Positions 41,614 through 50,332 of a stretch of 64,000 nucleotides of DNA are shown piece by piece; within the stretch, counting starts at the first letter, position 1, and the number at the start of each line of letters is the position of its first letter. The notes under the pieces are model-generated. The model was not told the origin of the DNA. It searched no databases and worked only from the letters and a program-made list of their open reading frames with translations. Source of the stretch: Candidatus Epilinea brevis. GTDB taxonomy: Bacteria > Chloroflexota > Anaerolineae > Epilineales > Epilineaceae. Both the position numbers and the translations under genes were made by a program. Location of the stretch: NCBI GenBank assembly GCA_016710785.1, contig JADJUE010000011.1:248001-312000 (forward strand), read 5' to 3'.

Positions 41614-43029
41614 TCAAGCCAGGTCGATGACCCCCACAAGCCTGTCCGTCTCAAGCAGGTCCATCCCCAAGGCGCGCGCGCCCGACACATCCGCTCCAAA
41701 CGCATCCCTTCCAGGCACATCGTCCACCCATGCCAACCGCGTCGGCAGGATGCGGTTCCACAGATCCGTGGCGCTCCAGGTGTTGACCCGCGTCCCGTCC
41801 GCGGCCAGGCCGGACCAGCGACGCCGCCCGGCAGGGTCCACTTCCGCTCCCGGTGCCTCCCAGAGCACCGGCCGTTGCTGCCCCGCCAGGCCTGCCGCAT
41901 GCTCCCGCGCCAGCTCCCGGCCCAGGGCGGACAGCTCCGCCGCCCGCTCCCGCCGGCGAGCCTCGGGCACCTGATCGGCCATCGCCGCCGCCGCGGTGCC
42001 CTCGCGCGGGCTGTAGGGAAAGACGTGCAGGCGGCAGAATCCCAGCTCGCGCATCAGGCTGATCGTCGCCCCGTGGTCCGCGTCGGTCTCACCGGGAAGG
42101 CCGGCGATGAGGTCCGTGCCCAGGGCCAGGCCGGGGGCCGCCATGCGGGCCGCCGCCACCCACCGTCGCAAGGTGTCCACACGCCCCCGGCGAGCCATGC
42201 GGCGCCGGAGGGCGTCGCTTCCCGTCTGGATGGGCAGGTGCAGCTGCGGCATCAGGCGATCATCGGCCCACAGCGCGCTCAAGGACGGGCGCAGATCCCA
42301 GGGCTCCAGCGAGGACAGGCGCAGGCGCGGCAGACGCCCGCCGTCAAGGATGTCCCGGATCAAGCCCGCCAACCCATCGCCCCCGAAGCCCAGGTCCTTG
42401 CCGTAGGCTCCCAACTGCACCCCCGTCAGCACCGCCTCCTGGTAACCGGCCGTCACCAAGGCCCCTATCTGCGTCAGAATGTCCGCCCGATGGCGACTGC
42501 GCGCGGCGCCCCGGGCCACGGTGGTGGCACAGAAGGCGCAGCCCTGATCGCAGCCGTCCTGGACCGCCACGAAGGCCCGGGTTCTTCCCGGCGCGGGCGG
42601 GAGGACGGCCGCCGCCATCGCGGTCGCCGAACGGCCACCCGCGGCCGGCCGCCCGGCCCGCTCGAGGATCCAGTCCGCCAGCCCGTCCTTGGCCCCATTC
42701 CCCACCACCGCCGCCACCCCTGGCAGGGCCGCGAGGGCTTCGGGCGTCAAGGTTGCCTGGCAACCGGTCAAAACGATGGCCGTTTCCGGCCGCGTCCGTT
42801 GCCAGCGCCGGACCAGTCGCCGCGCATCACGCGCCGCTTCCGCCGTGACGGCGCAGGTGTTCAGTACGATCATGTCGGCCTGGCCGGCGGCGGCAGTCAG
42901 CGCCACGCCCTCCGCCATCAGGCGCCCGCCCAGGGCGTCCATCTCCGCCTGGTTCAGGCGGCAGCCCAGGGCGCGCAGGTGAACCTGGGGAGCGGTAGCA
43001 GAAGCCACTTCAACGACGGTACTCATCAC
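41614..43029 (-). CDS. mtaB: tRNA t6A37 methylthiotransferase MtaB
   Basis: Radical-SAM enzyme adding a methylthio group to t6A37 of ANN-decoding tRNAs. It has 471 residues. The N-terminal UPF0004 domain gives three Fe-S cysteines ('ALGCRLNQAE', 'LNTCAVT', 'LTGCQAT'); the radical-SAM domain has C-x3-C-x2-C in 'CDQGCAFC'. 'HLPIQTGSDALRRRMAR' and 'GTDLIAGLPGETD' are further family signatures. The C-terminal 70 residues hold a poorly conserved TRAM-like region. Its start overlaps the stop of the anti-sigma gene (ATGA), so it is the third gene of the sigma operon. MtaB fits better than MiaB or RimO because of 'GCRLNQ' and overall length. Confidence 0.88.
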   Translation of the reverse strand: MMSTVVEVASATAPQVHLRALGCRLNQAEMDALGGRLMAEGVALTAAAGQADMIVLNTCAVTAEAARDARRLVRRWQRTRPETAIVLTGCQATLTPEALAALPGVAAVVGNGAKDGLADWILERAGRPAAGGRSATAMAAAVLPPAPGRTRAFVAVQDGCDQGCAFCATTVARGAARSRHRADILTQIGALVTAGYQEAVLTGVQLGAYGKDLGFGGDGLAGLIRDILDGGRLPRLRLSSLEPWDLRPSLSALWADDRLMPQLHLPIQTGSDALRRRMARRGRVDTLRRWVAAARMAAPGLALGTDLIAGLPGETDADHGATISLMRELGFCRLHVFPYSPREGTAAAAMADQVPEARRRERAAELSALGRELAREHAAGLAGQQRPVLWEAPGAEVDPAGRRRWSGLAADGTRVNTWSATDLWNRILPTRLAWVDDVPGRDAFGADVSGARALGMDLLETDRLVGVIDLA

Positions 43030-44069
43030 GGTGATGGGGTGGGGTCCACCGGCTCGACCGGGCCGCCGCGCATGGGCGGCGGATAGGGCGGATCGCTACC
43101 GGGGTCGCCGCCGGGACCACCGCCCGGGTAGGGATCAGGCGTATCGAGCAGCGGCGGATAGGGATCATCCTGCCCCCCGGGCAGCGGCGTCTCCGGCGCG
43201 GCGGTCGCCGGCGGGGCCGCGGCCGTCGCCTGCGGCTCCCGTTCCTCCTCGTCGGGCCTCCCCTGTTCAAACGCCGCCGTCCCCGTACCGCCCGGTATGG
43301 GGCTGGGGCTGCCGGCGCCGGGAAGCGCGGACGCCCGCGCCGTAGCGCCGGGCGTCGCGGCGCGGGCCGTCTGCGTCGCCCCGCTCGCCGCCGTGGCCGT
43401 GGCCTGGGCGCGCAGGCTATCCAGATCAGCGGTCGCCGCCGGCGGGATGAAAGGCATGATCCCTTCCAGGGTGCTGCGCAGCTGCGGGTCCTGCAGCACC
43501 AGACGGGCCAGGACGAAGACCACCACCGCCGTCATGGCCGCCAGGGCGGCCCGCGAGGCACGCTGCCCGCCCTGCCAGGCGCCGGCCAGCGCGCGCATCC
43601 GTTCCAGACCCCCCCGCAGCCAGACGGGAACCGGAAGCAAGCGCCGCGACCGCTCCTGGACGCGCCGGGACACAGGCGCCTCACGGGCGAAGCGCGTGTC
43701 GAAACTCACCGGCTCCAGGCCCGCCACTGCTGTCTGATCCAAGGCCAGCATGCTGCGGAGCAGGAGCAACTCCGCGCTGCAGTCGGGACAGGCGGCCAGA
43801 TGGGCCTGCAACCGCGCCGCCAGCTCTGGTTCTCGCCGGAGCGAGCCCGGGGTGAACGACCCGTCCAGGGCCACCCGATCCAGGTGCGTCTGGCATTCGG
43901 CGCAGGGCAGCTCGTCCCCCGCCGCGGCCAGGATGGCGTCGGCGAAACGCAGCCCCAGGCGCCGGCAGCGCGGGCAGGTACGCGCATGGGCCAGCCCGGC
44001 GGCCGTGATGGCTGAGGCCGGTGCGTCATCCAAGCCGCAGAGCGCGCGGCGCGCGTTCAGACAGTTCAT
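43026..44069 (-). CDS. Zinc-finger anti-sigma factor
   Basis: A 347-residue membrane protein. Its N-terminal cytoplasmic part has two ZAS-type H-x3-C-x2-C motifs (His28/Cys32/Cys35 and His90/Cys94/Cys97) and an extra C-x-x-C at 56-59. One membrane helix lies at about 174-193. The extracytoplasmic part (195-347) is Pro/Thr/Gly-rich and may span the wall. It follows the sigma factor gene by 34 bases, so it should bind and hold that factor until an envelope signal arrives. Two zinc motifs may mean a duplicated anti-sigma domain. Confidence 0.85.
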   Translation of the reverse strand: MNCLNARRALCGLDDAPASAITAAGLAHARTCPRCRRLGLRFADAILAAAGDELPCAECQTHLDRVALDGSFTPGSLRREPELAARLQAHLAACPDCSAELLLLRSMLALDQTAVAGLEPVSFDTRFAREAPVSRRVQERSRRLLPVPVWLRGGLERMRALAGAWQGGQRASRAALAAMTAVVVFVLARLVLQDPQLRSTLEGIMPFIPPAATADLDSLRAQATATAASGATQTARAATPGATARASALPGAGSPSPIPGGTGTAAFEQGRPDEEEREPQATAAAPPATAAPETPLPGGQDDPYPPLLDTPDPYPGGGPGGDPGSDPPYPPPMRGGPVEPVDPTPSP

Positions 44070-44103
44070 GGACACCTGACGAAAAACCGAGGTGCGGCTT
44101 GCA

Positions 44104-44796
44104 TCAAGGCAAGGCCCCCCGCCAACGACGCAGCGACGACATGAAGTCCTCGTCATGGCGCAGCTTCTCCAGGTCGCGGCAGCGGATGACATGGATGTTG
44201 CGGCGGTTGGTGTCCAGCTCCGCCGCCAGATCCTCGTCATCCTGCTCCTGGAGGTAGCCTCTCAGGAGCACCGTCCGGGATTGCTCGCTGACCGATCGGA
44301 TCGTGCTGATGCGGCTCAGGAGCCCGAGCAGCTCCTGGGCCTCCAAGGCGTGGGCGGCATCCTCCCCCCCGCCGTCGGCCAGCAGATCGCTCAGCGGGCG
44401 GTCCTCGTCGCCGCCCAAGGGGGCGTCCAGGCTGACCTGGCGGCTGAGCGCCACCCGCCGGGCGCGGGCCGCGGTCGTCGCCGGCTCCAGCAGGCGCATG
44501 TGGTCTACCAGGCGGTTGGCCGCGATGCGCGCCGCCCAGGCCAGGAAGCGCTCCGGGTCATCGGGACCCTTGCCCGCTGCCAGCTGCTGATGGATCTTGA
44601 AGATGGCCTCCTGAGCACAGTCCTCCGCCAGGTGCTGCAGGCGCGGATCGGCCGCCACCCGCGGCCAGAGCATCCGTTGCAGACGTTGGCCCAGGGTCTG
44701 GTAGGCGCGCTGACGCTCGGCCGGCGACGCCGACCCACAAGCGGACAGGAGTTCCCGGCCCTCGGCGCTCAGGTCCACAGGCGCCGCTGTGACCAT
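44104..44796 (-). CDS. ECF-type RNA polymerase sigma factor
   Basis: A 230-residue sigma-70 family factor. Region 2 is at about 55-105 ('LAEDCAQEAIFKIHQQL', 'FLAWAARIAANRLVDHMR'); region 4 at about 160-225 ('LSRISTIRSVSEQSRTVLL', 'DLAAELDTNRRNIHVIRCRDLEKLR'). It lacks regions 1 and 3, as ECF factors do. It heads an operon with a zinc-finger anti-sigma factor and mtaB. No Shine-Dalgarno sequence is visible before the start at 44796. The target regulon is unknown. Confidence 0.88.
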   Translation of the reverse strand: MVTAAPVDLSAEGRELLSACGSASPAERQRAYQTLGQRLQRMLWPRVAADPRLQHLAEDCAQEAIFKIHQQLAAGKGPDDPERFLAWAARIAANRLVDHMRLLEPATTAARARRVALSRQVSLDAPLGGDEDRPLSDLLADGGGEDAAHALEAQELLGLLSRISTIRSVSEQSRTVLLRGYLQEQDDEDLAAELDTNRRNIHVIRCRDLEKLRHDEDFMSSLRRWRGALP

Positions 44797-44995
44797 GGGA
44801 CGCCGCGCAGCGGAAAGGAGGTGGATCGAGGCGGGATGGAGGGAGGATACATTGCTTTTGGCTTGGGCATGGTTAAAATGGCCGGTCGATCCAAAGCAGG
44901 CTGGGCGTCGGCTTCAACAGCCGCCCGGCGGGCGGCCGTCAGCGGCCCAGTCACCCAGTGACGCAGGCGACCGGGCGGGGAGCAACCACGACACC
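44797..44995. other. Divergent control region of sigma and rmd operons
   Basis: A 199-base spacer separating the minus-strand sigma operon from the plus-strand sugar operon. A plus-strand TAAAAT box lies at 44874-44879 in a locally A+T-richer stretch, a plausible promoter for the sugar operon. No clear minus-strand promoter was identified; autoregulation by the ECF factor is possible but not shown. Confidence 0.4.
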
Positions 44996-45997
44996 TTGCG
45001 CGCGCTCATCACCGGCTTCGGCGGCTTCGTCGGACCCCATCTGGCCGCGGAGTTGCGGGCACATGGCGACGGCGAACTCTGGGGCACAGTATACCAGGAA
45101 GCCGGACCGGCGCCGGTGGCGGCGGACCCGGCCTGCCGCACCGTCCCCGTGGACCTGCGCGACGGCCCCGCGGTGCGGGAGCTGCTGCTGGACCTGCAGC
45201 CGGATTGGATCTTCCACCTGGCCGCCCAGAGCTCCGTGGCCGCCTCCTGGCAGGATCCCTGGCCCACGTTGGAGAGCAACGTCCGCATGCAGCTGAACCT
45301 GCTGGACGCTGCCCGGGCCCTCCGTCAGGCCGGGCTGGGCTCGGCCAGTGGCCCACGGATCATCGTCGCCAGCACCAACGAGGTCTACGGCGACGCACCC
45401 ACGCCCACCGACGAGGCCGCGCCGCTGGATCCACGCAATCCTTACGCGGTCAGCAAGGTGGCGCAGGAACTCCTGGCCGCACAATGCGCTCAGGCCTGGG
45501 ACCTGGATCTGGTCCGCGTCCGGCCTTTCAGCCACATCGGTCCCGGCCAGGACGACCGCTTCGTGGCCGCGGCTTTCGCCCGCCAGGTGGCGGAGATCGA
45601 AGCCGGCCTGCAGGAGCCTGTCGTCCGCGTGGGGGATCTCTCCGCACGGCGCGACTTCAGCGACGTGCGCGACATCGTTGGCGGCTACCGCCTGGCAGCA
45701 GCGCACGGACAGCGCGGCAGGGTCTACAATCTAGGGCAGGGGAAGGCTCTGCCGATCGCCGCCATCCTGGAGCATTTTGTGGCCCGCGCCAGCCGGCCGC
45801 TGCGCATCGAGGTGGATCCGGCGCGCCTGCGACCCGCGGAAGTGCCCCTCACCCTCTGCGACGCCGGGCGCGCGGCGGCCGAGTTGGGCTGGCTGCCGGC
45901 CATTCCTCTGACACGGACCCTGGACGAGATCCTGGACGACTGGCGTTCCCGCGTGGCCGCGGCCGGCCGCGCCGCGCATCCCGAAAGGACGACCTGA
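44996..45997 (+). CDS. rmd: GDP-6-deoxy-4-keto-mannose reductase (Rmd-like)
   Basis: A 333-residue extended SDR. The N-terminal cofactor motif is 'TGFGGFVGPHL'; catalytic 'STNEVYG' and Y-x3-K ('NPYAVSK') are intact. With gmd directly downstream it most likely reduces GDP-4-keto-6-deoxymannose to GDP-D-rhamnose; GDP-talose formation or another nucleotide-sugar epimerase is possible. A TTG at 44996 is proposed because it precedes the Rossmann motif exactly; the frame is open upstream to 44789 but that sequence crosses the promoter region. GGGGAGC lies about 14 bases ahead. Confidence 0.82.
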   Translation: MRALITGFGGFVGPHLAAELRAHGDGELWGTVYQEAGPAPVAADPACRTVPVDLRDGPAVRELLLDLQPDWIFHLAAQSSVAASWQDPWPTLESNVRMQLNLLDAARALRQAGLGSASGPRIIVASTNEVYGDAPTPTDEAAPLDPRNPYAVSKVAQELLAAQCAQAWDLDLVRVRPFSHIGPGQDDRFVAAAFARQVAEIEAGLQEPVVRVGDLSARRDFSDVRDIVGGYRLAAAHGQRGRVYNLGQGKALPIAAILEHFVARASRPLRIEVDPARLRPAEVPLTLCDAGRAAAELGWLPAIPLTRTLDEILDDWRSRVAAAGRAAHPERTT

Positions 45998-46000
45998 ACG

Positions 46001-46978
46001 ATGGCCAAGAAAGCCTTGATCACCGGCATCACCGGGCAGGACGGCTCCCATCTGGCGGAGTTCCTGCTGGAGCAGGGTTATGAGGTCGTGGGCATGGTCC
46101 GCCGGACCAGCACCGTCCGCTTCGACCGCATCCGTCACATCCAGGACCGCCTGACCCTGGTGCCCGGCGACCTGCTGGACGAGATCTCCCTGATCCACCT
46201 GCTGCGCGAGCACCGCCCCCAGGAGGTCTACAACCTGGCGGCGCAGAGCTTCGTGCAGACCTCCTGGAGCCAGCCCGTCTTCACCGGCGAGGTGACCGCC
46301 CTGGGCGTCACCCGGGTGCTGGACGCCATCCGCATCGTCGATCCCGGCATCCGCTTCTACCAGGCCTCCTCCAGCGAGATGTTCGGCAAGGTGCAGGAGG
46401 TGCCGCAGCGCGAGAGCACGCCCTTCTACCCCCGCAGCCCCTATGGCGTGGCCAAGGTCTACGGGCATTGGATCACCATCAACTACCGCGAGAGCTACGA
46501 CCTTTTCGCCACTAGCGGCATCCTCTTCAACCATGAAGGCCCGCGCCGCGGCGTGGAGTTCGTGACCCGCAAGATCACCGATGCGGTCGCCCGCATCCAC
46601 CTGGGCCTGCAACAGGAGCTGCGGCTGGGCAACCTGGACTCCCAGCGCGACTGGGGCTGGGCGCCGGATTACGTACGGGCCATGTGGCTGATGCTGCAGC
46701 AGCCGGAGCCCGATGATTACGTGATCGCCACCGGTGAGACCCATTCGGTGCGCGAGTTCTGCCAGATCGCCTTCGCCCACGTGGGCCTGGACTGGGAAGG
46801 CCATGTGGTGCTGGATGACCGCTTCGTGCGCCCGGCGGAGGTGGATCTGCTCATCGGCGACCCCAGCAAGGCCCGGGAGAAGCTGGGCTGGTCCCCCACC
46901 GTCAGCTTCCCGGAGATGGTTCGGCGCATGGTGGACAACGATGTCCGCCTGCTCAAGGAGGAGCGGGAGCTGGCATGA
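46001..46978 (+). CDS. gmd: GDP-mannose 4,6-dehydratase
   Basis: A 325-residue SDR converting GDP-D-mannose to GDP-4-keto-6-deoxymannose, the common precursor of GDP-D-rhamnose and GDP-L-fucose. 'ALITGITGQDGSHLAEFLLEQGYEVVG' is the family N-terminus, 'RRTST' the NADP-preferring segment, 'SSSEMFG' and 'SPYGVAKVYGHW' the catalytic parts, and 'FNHEGPRRGVEFVTRKIT' a Gmd signature. It starts three bases after the rmd-like gene and overlaps the phosphohexomutase gene by ATGA. Confidence 0.96.
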   Translation: MAKKALITGITGQDGSHLAEFLLEQGYEVVGMVRRTSTVRFDRIRHIQDRLTLVPGDLLDEISLIHLLREHRPQEVYNLAAQSFVQTSWSQPVFTGEVTALGVTRVLDAIRIVDPGIRFYQASSSEMFGKVQEVPQRESTPFYPRSPYGVAKVYGHWITINYRESYDLFATSGILFNHEGPRRGVEFVTRKITDAVARIHLGLQQELRLGNLDSQRDWGWAPDYVRAMWLMLQQPEPDDYVIATGETHSVREFCQIAFAHVGLDWEGHVVLDDRFVRPAEVDLLIGDPSKAREKLGWSPTVSFPEMVRRMVDNDVRLLKEERELA

Positions 46979-48411
46979 GCGACGACAGCATCCAGTTCGG
47001 CACCGACGGCTGGCGGGCGCGCATCGGCGAGGGCTACACCTTCGCCAACCTGCGGCGCGTGGCCGCGGCGGCCGCCGTCTACTACCGCGACCACGCCGAC
47101 GGTGCCGCGCGCGGCATCGTCATCGGTCATGATCAGCGCTTCCTGGCCCGCGAGATGGCCGAGGCCGCCGCGGAGGTTGTGGCGGCTCACGGCGTGCCCG
47201 TCTGGCTGACCAAGGGCGCCACGCCCACGCCGGTGATCAGCTACTCGGTCCTGGCCCGCAAGGCGGCCGGGGCCATCAACCTGACCGCCAGCCACAACCC
47301 GCCGGAGGACCTGGGTTTCAAGGTGCGCGACGCCACAGGCGGCGCCCTGGCCCCCGCGGCCCTGACGCTGCTGGAGGCGCGCATCCCCGCTCCCGGCGAG
47401 GAGATCGGGCGCGTGGATCTGGCAGAGGCGCTGCAGAGCGGCGCCGTGCGCCTGTTCGACCCCGCCCCCGACTACCGGGCCTACGTGGCGACGCGGGTAG
47501 ACCTGGACCGCATCGCCCGCGCCGGGATCCGCGTGGCCTACGACCCCATGTGGGGCGCGGGCATCGGCTGGCTGGAGTGGCTGCTGGGACCGGGAGCCCG
47601 CACCCGCTTCCTGGCCATCCACGCCGAGCGCAACCCGAGCTTCCCCGAGATGAGCCGCCCCGAGCCCATTCCGCCGAACACTGACGCCCTCGCGCGCCAT
47701 GTGCGGGCCACAGGCGCCGACGTGGGCATCGCCAACGACGGCGACGCCGACCGCATCGGGGTGATGGATGAAGCGGGGGGCTTCGTCAACCAGCTGCAGG
47801 TCTACGGGCTCCTGGCCTACTACATGCTCAAGGTCCGCGGCGAGCGCGGCGCCATCATCAAGACCCTCTCCACCACCTCCACCCTGGAGCTCCTGGGCGC
47901 GCGCTATGGCGTGCCGGTGCACGAGACGGGCGTGGGCTTCAAGTATGTCGGCCCCAAGATGCTCGAGACGGACGCCATGCTGGGTGGAGAAGAAAGCGGC
48001 GGCTTCGCCTTCCGCGGCCTGCCCGAACGCGACGGCCTCCTGGTGGCCCTGGCCCTCCTGGACCTGATGATCCAGACGGGGCGCAAGCCGTCCGAGCTGC
48101 TGGCCGACTACTATGCTGAGGTGGGCGGCGTCTGGCATTACCAGCGGCGTGATGTGCGCTTCCGGGAGGCTGACCGCGCTGCGGTGCGCGCCCGTCTGGA
48201 CGCGGCCGAACCCACGGAGCTGGGCGGCGTACCGGTGGCGCGTATCGACCGGCGCGACGGCTACAAGTACTGGTTCGCCGATCAGGGTTGGATGCTGATC
48301 CGTTTCTCGGGCACGGAGCCCCTCATGCGGGTCTACACCGAAACGCCCCGGGCGGATGCGGTGCAGGCTTTTCTGGACGCCGGCCTCCGCCTGGCCGGGG
48401 TCGAGGCCTGA
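46975..48411 (+). CDS. Phosphoglucomutase/phosphomannomutase
   Basis: A 478-residue alpha-D-phosphohexomutase. The phospho-serine is Ser106 in 'LTASHNPPE'; the metal loop is 'DGDADRIG'; the sugar-binding loop is 'GGEESGG'; the phosphate-binding loop is 'RFSGTEPLMRVY'. Next to gmd it most likely makes mannose-1-phosphate from mannose-6-phosphate for GDP-mannose, though glucose specificity is possible. It overlaps gmd (ATGA). A GDP-mannose pyrophosphorylase gene is not in the window. Confidence 0.93.
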   Translation: MSDDSIQFGTDGWRARIGEGYTFANLRRVAAAAAVYYRDHADGAARGIVIGHDQRFLAREMAEAAAEVVAAHGVPVWLTKGATPTPVISYSVLARKAAGAINLTASHNPPEDLGFKVRDATGGALAPAALTLLEARIPAPGEEIGRVDLAEALQSGAVRLFDPAPDYRAYVATRVDLDRIARAGIRVAYDPMWGAGIGWLEWLLGPGARTRFLAIHAERNPSFPEMSRPEPIPPNTDALARHVRATGADVGIANDGDADRIGVMDEAGGFVNQLQVYGLLAYYMLKVRGERGAIIKTLSTTSTLELLGARYGVPVHETGVGFKYVGPKMLETDAMLGGEESGGFAFRGLPERDGLLVALALLDLMIQTGRKPSELLADYYAEVGGVWHYQRRDVRFREADRAAVRARLDAAEPTELGGVPVARIDRRDGYKYWFADQGWMLIRFSGTEPLMRVYTETPRADAVQAFLDAGLRLAGVEA

Positions 48412-48422
48412 GACCGCGGCCC

Positions 48423-49295
48423 ATGCGCGCCCCCTTCCTGATCGACAGCCACTGCCACCTGGACGCCGCGCAGTTCGCGGAGGAGCCGGTGGCGTCCCTC
48501 CTGGCGCGCGCGGCGGCGGCGGGGGTGGAGCGCATGGTGAGCATCGGCACGAGCCTGGCCACGAGCCGTGCCGCCGTGGACCTGGCCGACGCCCATGCTC
48601 CGGTCTACGCCACGGTGGGCGTGGACCCCAACAGCGCCGCCGGCTACGATGCGGCCGCGCGGGCCGAGCTGCGCGCGCTGGCGGCGCATCCCAAGGTGCT
48701 GGCCATCGGCGAGATCGGCCTGGACTACCATTGGATGGTGAGTCCCTCCGAGCATCAGGCCGCCGTCTTCAGCGACCAGTTGGCCCTTGCCGATACCTTG
48801 GGCCTGCCGGTGGTCATCCACTGCCGCGACGCCCACGAAGACGCCGAGCGCATCCTCCTGGCCTGGGCCGCCGAGCGGCACCGCGCCGGCTGGCCGACGG
48901 AGCGGCCGGTGGGGGTCATGCACTGCTATTCGGGCGATCTGGCCGAGGCCCTGCGCCTCCACGCTGCGGGCTGGATGATCTCCCTGGCCGGGCCCGTCAC
49001 CTACAAGAACGCGGCCCGCAACCGGGAGGTGGCCGCCGGCCTGCCCCTGGAGGCCCTGGTCCTGGAGACGGACGCGCCCTACCTGGCGCCCGCCCCGCGG
49101 CGCGGGGAGCGCAACGAGCCGGCCTTCGTCCGCCATACGGCCGAGTTCGTGGCCGGCCTGCGCGGGCTGGATCTGGCGGAGCTGGCCGCGGCGACCACGG
49201 CCAACGCCGTGCGGCTCTTCGCCGGTGGCCTGGCCGACGGTCTAGCCGCGACCTCCATGACCACCGCTGCACCCGCGGCGCAGGAGCTGGCGTGA
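48423..49295 (+). CDS. tatD: TatD family metal-dependent hydrolase
   Basis: A 290-residue TIM-barrel hydrolase, likely a 3'-5' deoxyribonuclease in DNA quality control. Metal ligands are seen in 'DSHCHLD' (N-terminus), 'GEIGLDYHW' (Glu), 'VIHCRDA' (His), 'HCYSG' (His) and 'ETDAPY' (Asp). It lies inside the sugar operon, 11 bases after the phosphohexomutase and overlapping the polyprenyl synthase start by GTGA, which implies co-transcription without an obvious functional link. Confidence 0.93.
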   Translation: MRAPFLIDSHCHLDAAQFAEEPVASLLARAAAAGVERMVSIGTSLATSRAAVDLADAHAPVYATVGVDPNSAAGYDAAARAELRALAAHPKVLAIGEIGLDYHWMVSPSEHQAAVFSDQLALADTLGLPVVIHCRDAHEDAERILLAWAAERHRAGWPTERPVGVMHCYSGDLAEALRLHAAGWMISLAGPVTYKNAARNREVAAGLPLEALVLETDAPYLAPAPRRGERNEPAFVRHTAEFVAGLRGLDLAELAAATTANAVRLFAGGLADGLAATSMTTAAPAAQELA

Positions 49296-50332
49296 AGGGG
49301 CTCTCGTTCCTGGCCTCGGCCGCGCGGGACGGCGACCCGGTGGCCGCGCCGGAGGCCATCGCCCCCTTCGCCGCCGATCTGGAGCAGCTGGAGGCCTACC
49401 TGCGTGACCGCAGCGGGATCGGATTCGACATCCTGGCGGGGCTGCTGGAATCGGTCTTCGACGCCGGGGGCAAGCGCATCAGGCCGGCCCTCGTCTTCGC
49501 CGTCGGGCGTCTGGCGGACGGCATGGGCGAGGAAGGCCGTCGGCGCCGCGCGGATTATCCGGACGACGCCATCATGCGTCTGGCCGCGGCCATCGAGACC
49601 CTGCACACCGCCACCCTGGTCCATGACGACCTGGTGGACGGCGCGGAGACGCGGCGCGGGCGACCCACCCTGCACGGCCGCTGGGGCGTAGGTGCCACCA
49701 TCCTGGCCGGCGACTGGCTCTTCGCCCGCGCCTCGGCCTTCTCGGCCAGCACGGGGGCGGTGCGGGTGGTGCAGCTCTTCGCCCAGACCCTCGAAGCGCT
49801 GACCGACGGGGAGCTGCGCCAGCTCTTCGGCCGGCGCGGCCTGCCTACCCGCGAAGAGTACGAGCTGCGCATCTACGGCAAGACGGCTTCGCTCTTCGAG
49901 ACGGCTACGGAGAGCGCGGCGGTGCTGATCGGCGCCGCGCCGGAGCAGGTGCGCGACCTCAGCCGCTTCGGGCGTTCTTTGGGCATGGCCTTCCAGATCA
50001 TCGACGACCTTCTGGACTTCACCTCCGACGAAGCTACCCTGGGCAAGCCCGTGGGTTCAGACCTGCGCTCCGGCCAGATGACCCTGCCTACGCTCCTATA
50101 CCTGGAGGCGCGGCCCGCCGAGGATCCCTGGGCCAAGGGTCAGGCGGCAGCGGCGGACATCGAGCGGCTGGTGGCGGCGATCGGCGTAGACGAGGCGGTC
50201 ATCGCGCGCAGCCGGGCGGCGGCCGAGGCCCATCTGGCCGACGCCCTCGCCGGCCTGGACGGCTTCGCGCCCGGCCCGGCCCGCGATCTGCTGGCCGCCA
50301 TCGCCCGCTACGCCATCACCCGCGACCGCTGA
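49292..50332 (+). CDS. Polyprenyl diphosphate synthase
   Basis: A 346-residue trans-isoprenyl diphosphate synthase. The first Asp-rich motif is D112-D113-L-V-D116, the second D238-D239-L-L-D242; 'GGKRIRPAL' binds diphosphate. It makes a long-chain polyprenyl diphosphate for quinones or for lipid carriers of glycans; its place between nucleotide-sugar and glycosyltransferase genes hints at the latter, but chain length cannot be read here. Start is GTG 49292, coupled to tatD. Confidence 0.93.
   Translation: MKGLSFLASAARDGDPVAAPEAIAPFAADLEQLEAYLRDRSGIGFDILAGLLESVFDAGGKRIRPALVFAVGRLADGMGEEGRRRRADYPDDAIMRLAAAIETLHTATLVHDDLVDGAETRRGRPTLHGRWGVGATILAGDWLFARASAFSASTGAVRVVQLFAQTLEALTDGELRQLFGRRGLPTREEYELRIYGKTASLFETATESAAVLIGAAPEQVRDLSRFGRSLGMAFQIIDDLLDFTSDEATLGKPVGSDLRSGQMTLPTLLYLEARPAEDPWAKGQAAAADIERLVAAIGVDEAVIARSRAAAEAHLADALAGLDGFAPGPARDLLAAIARYAITRDR

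Noticed and set aside
46717..48138. 473-codon frame antisense to gmd and the phosphohexomutase
   Set aside because: The sense strand encodes two fully recognisable enzymes throughout.
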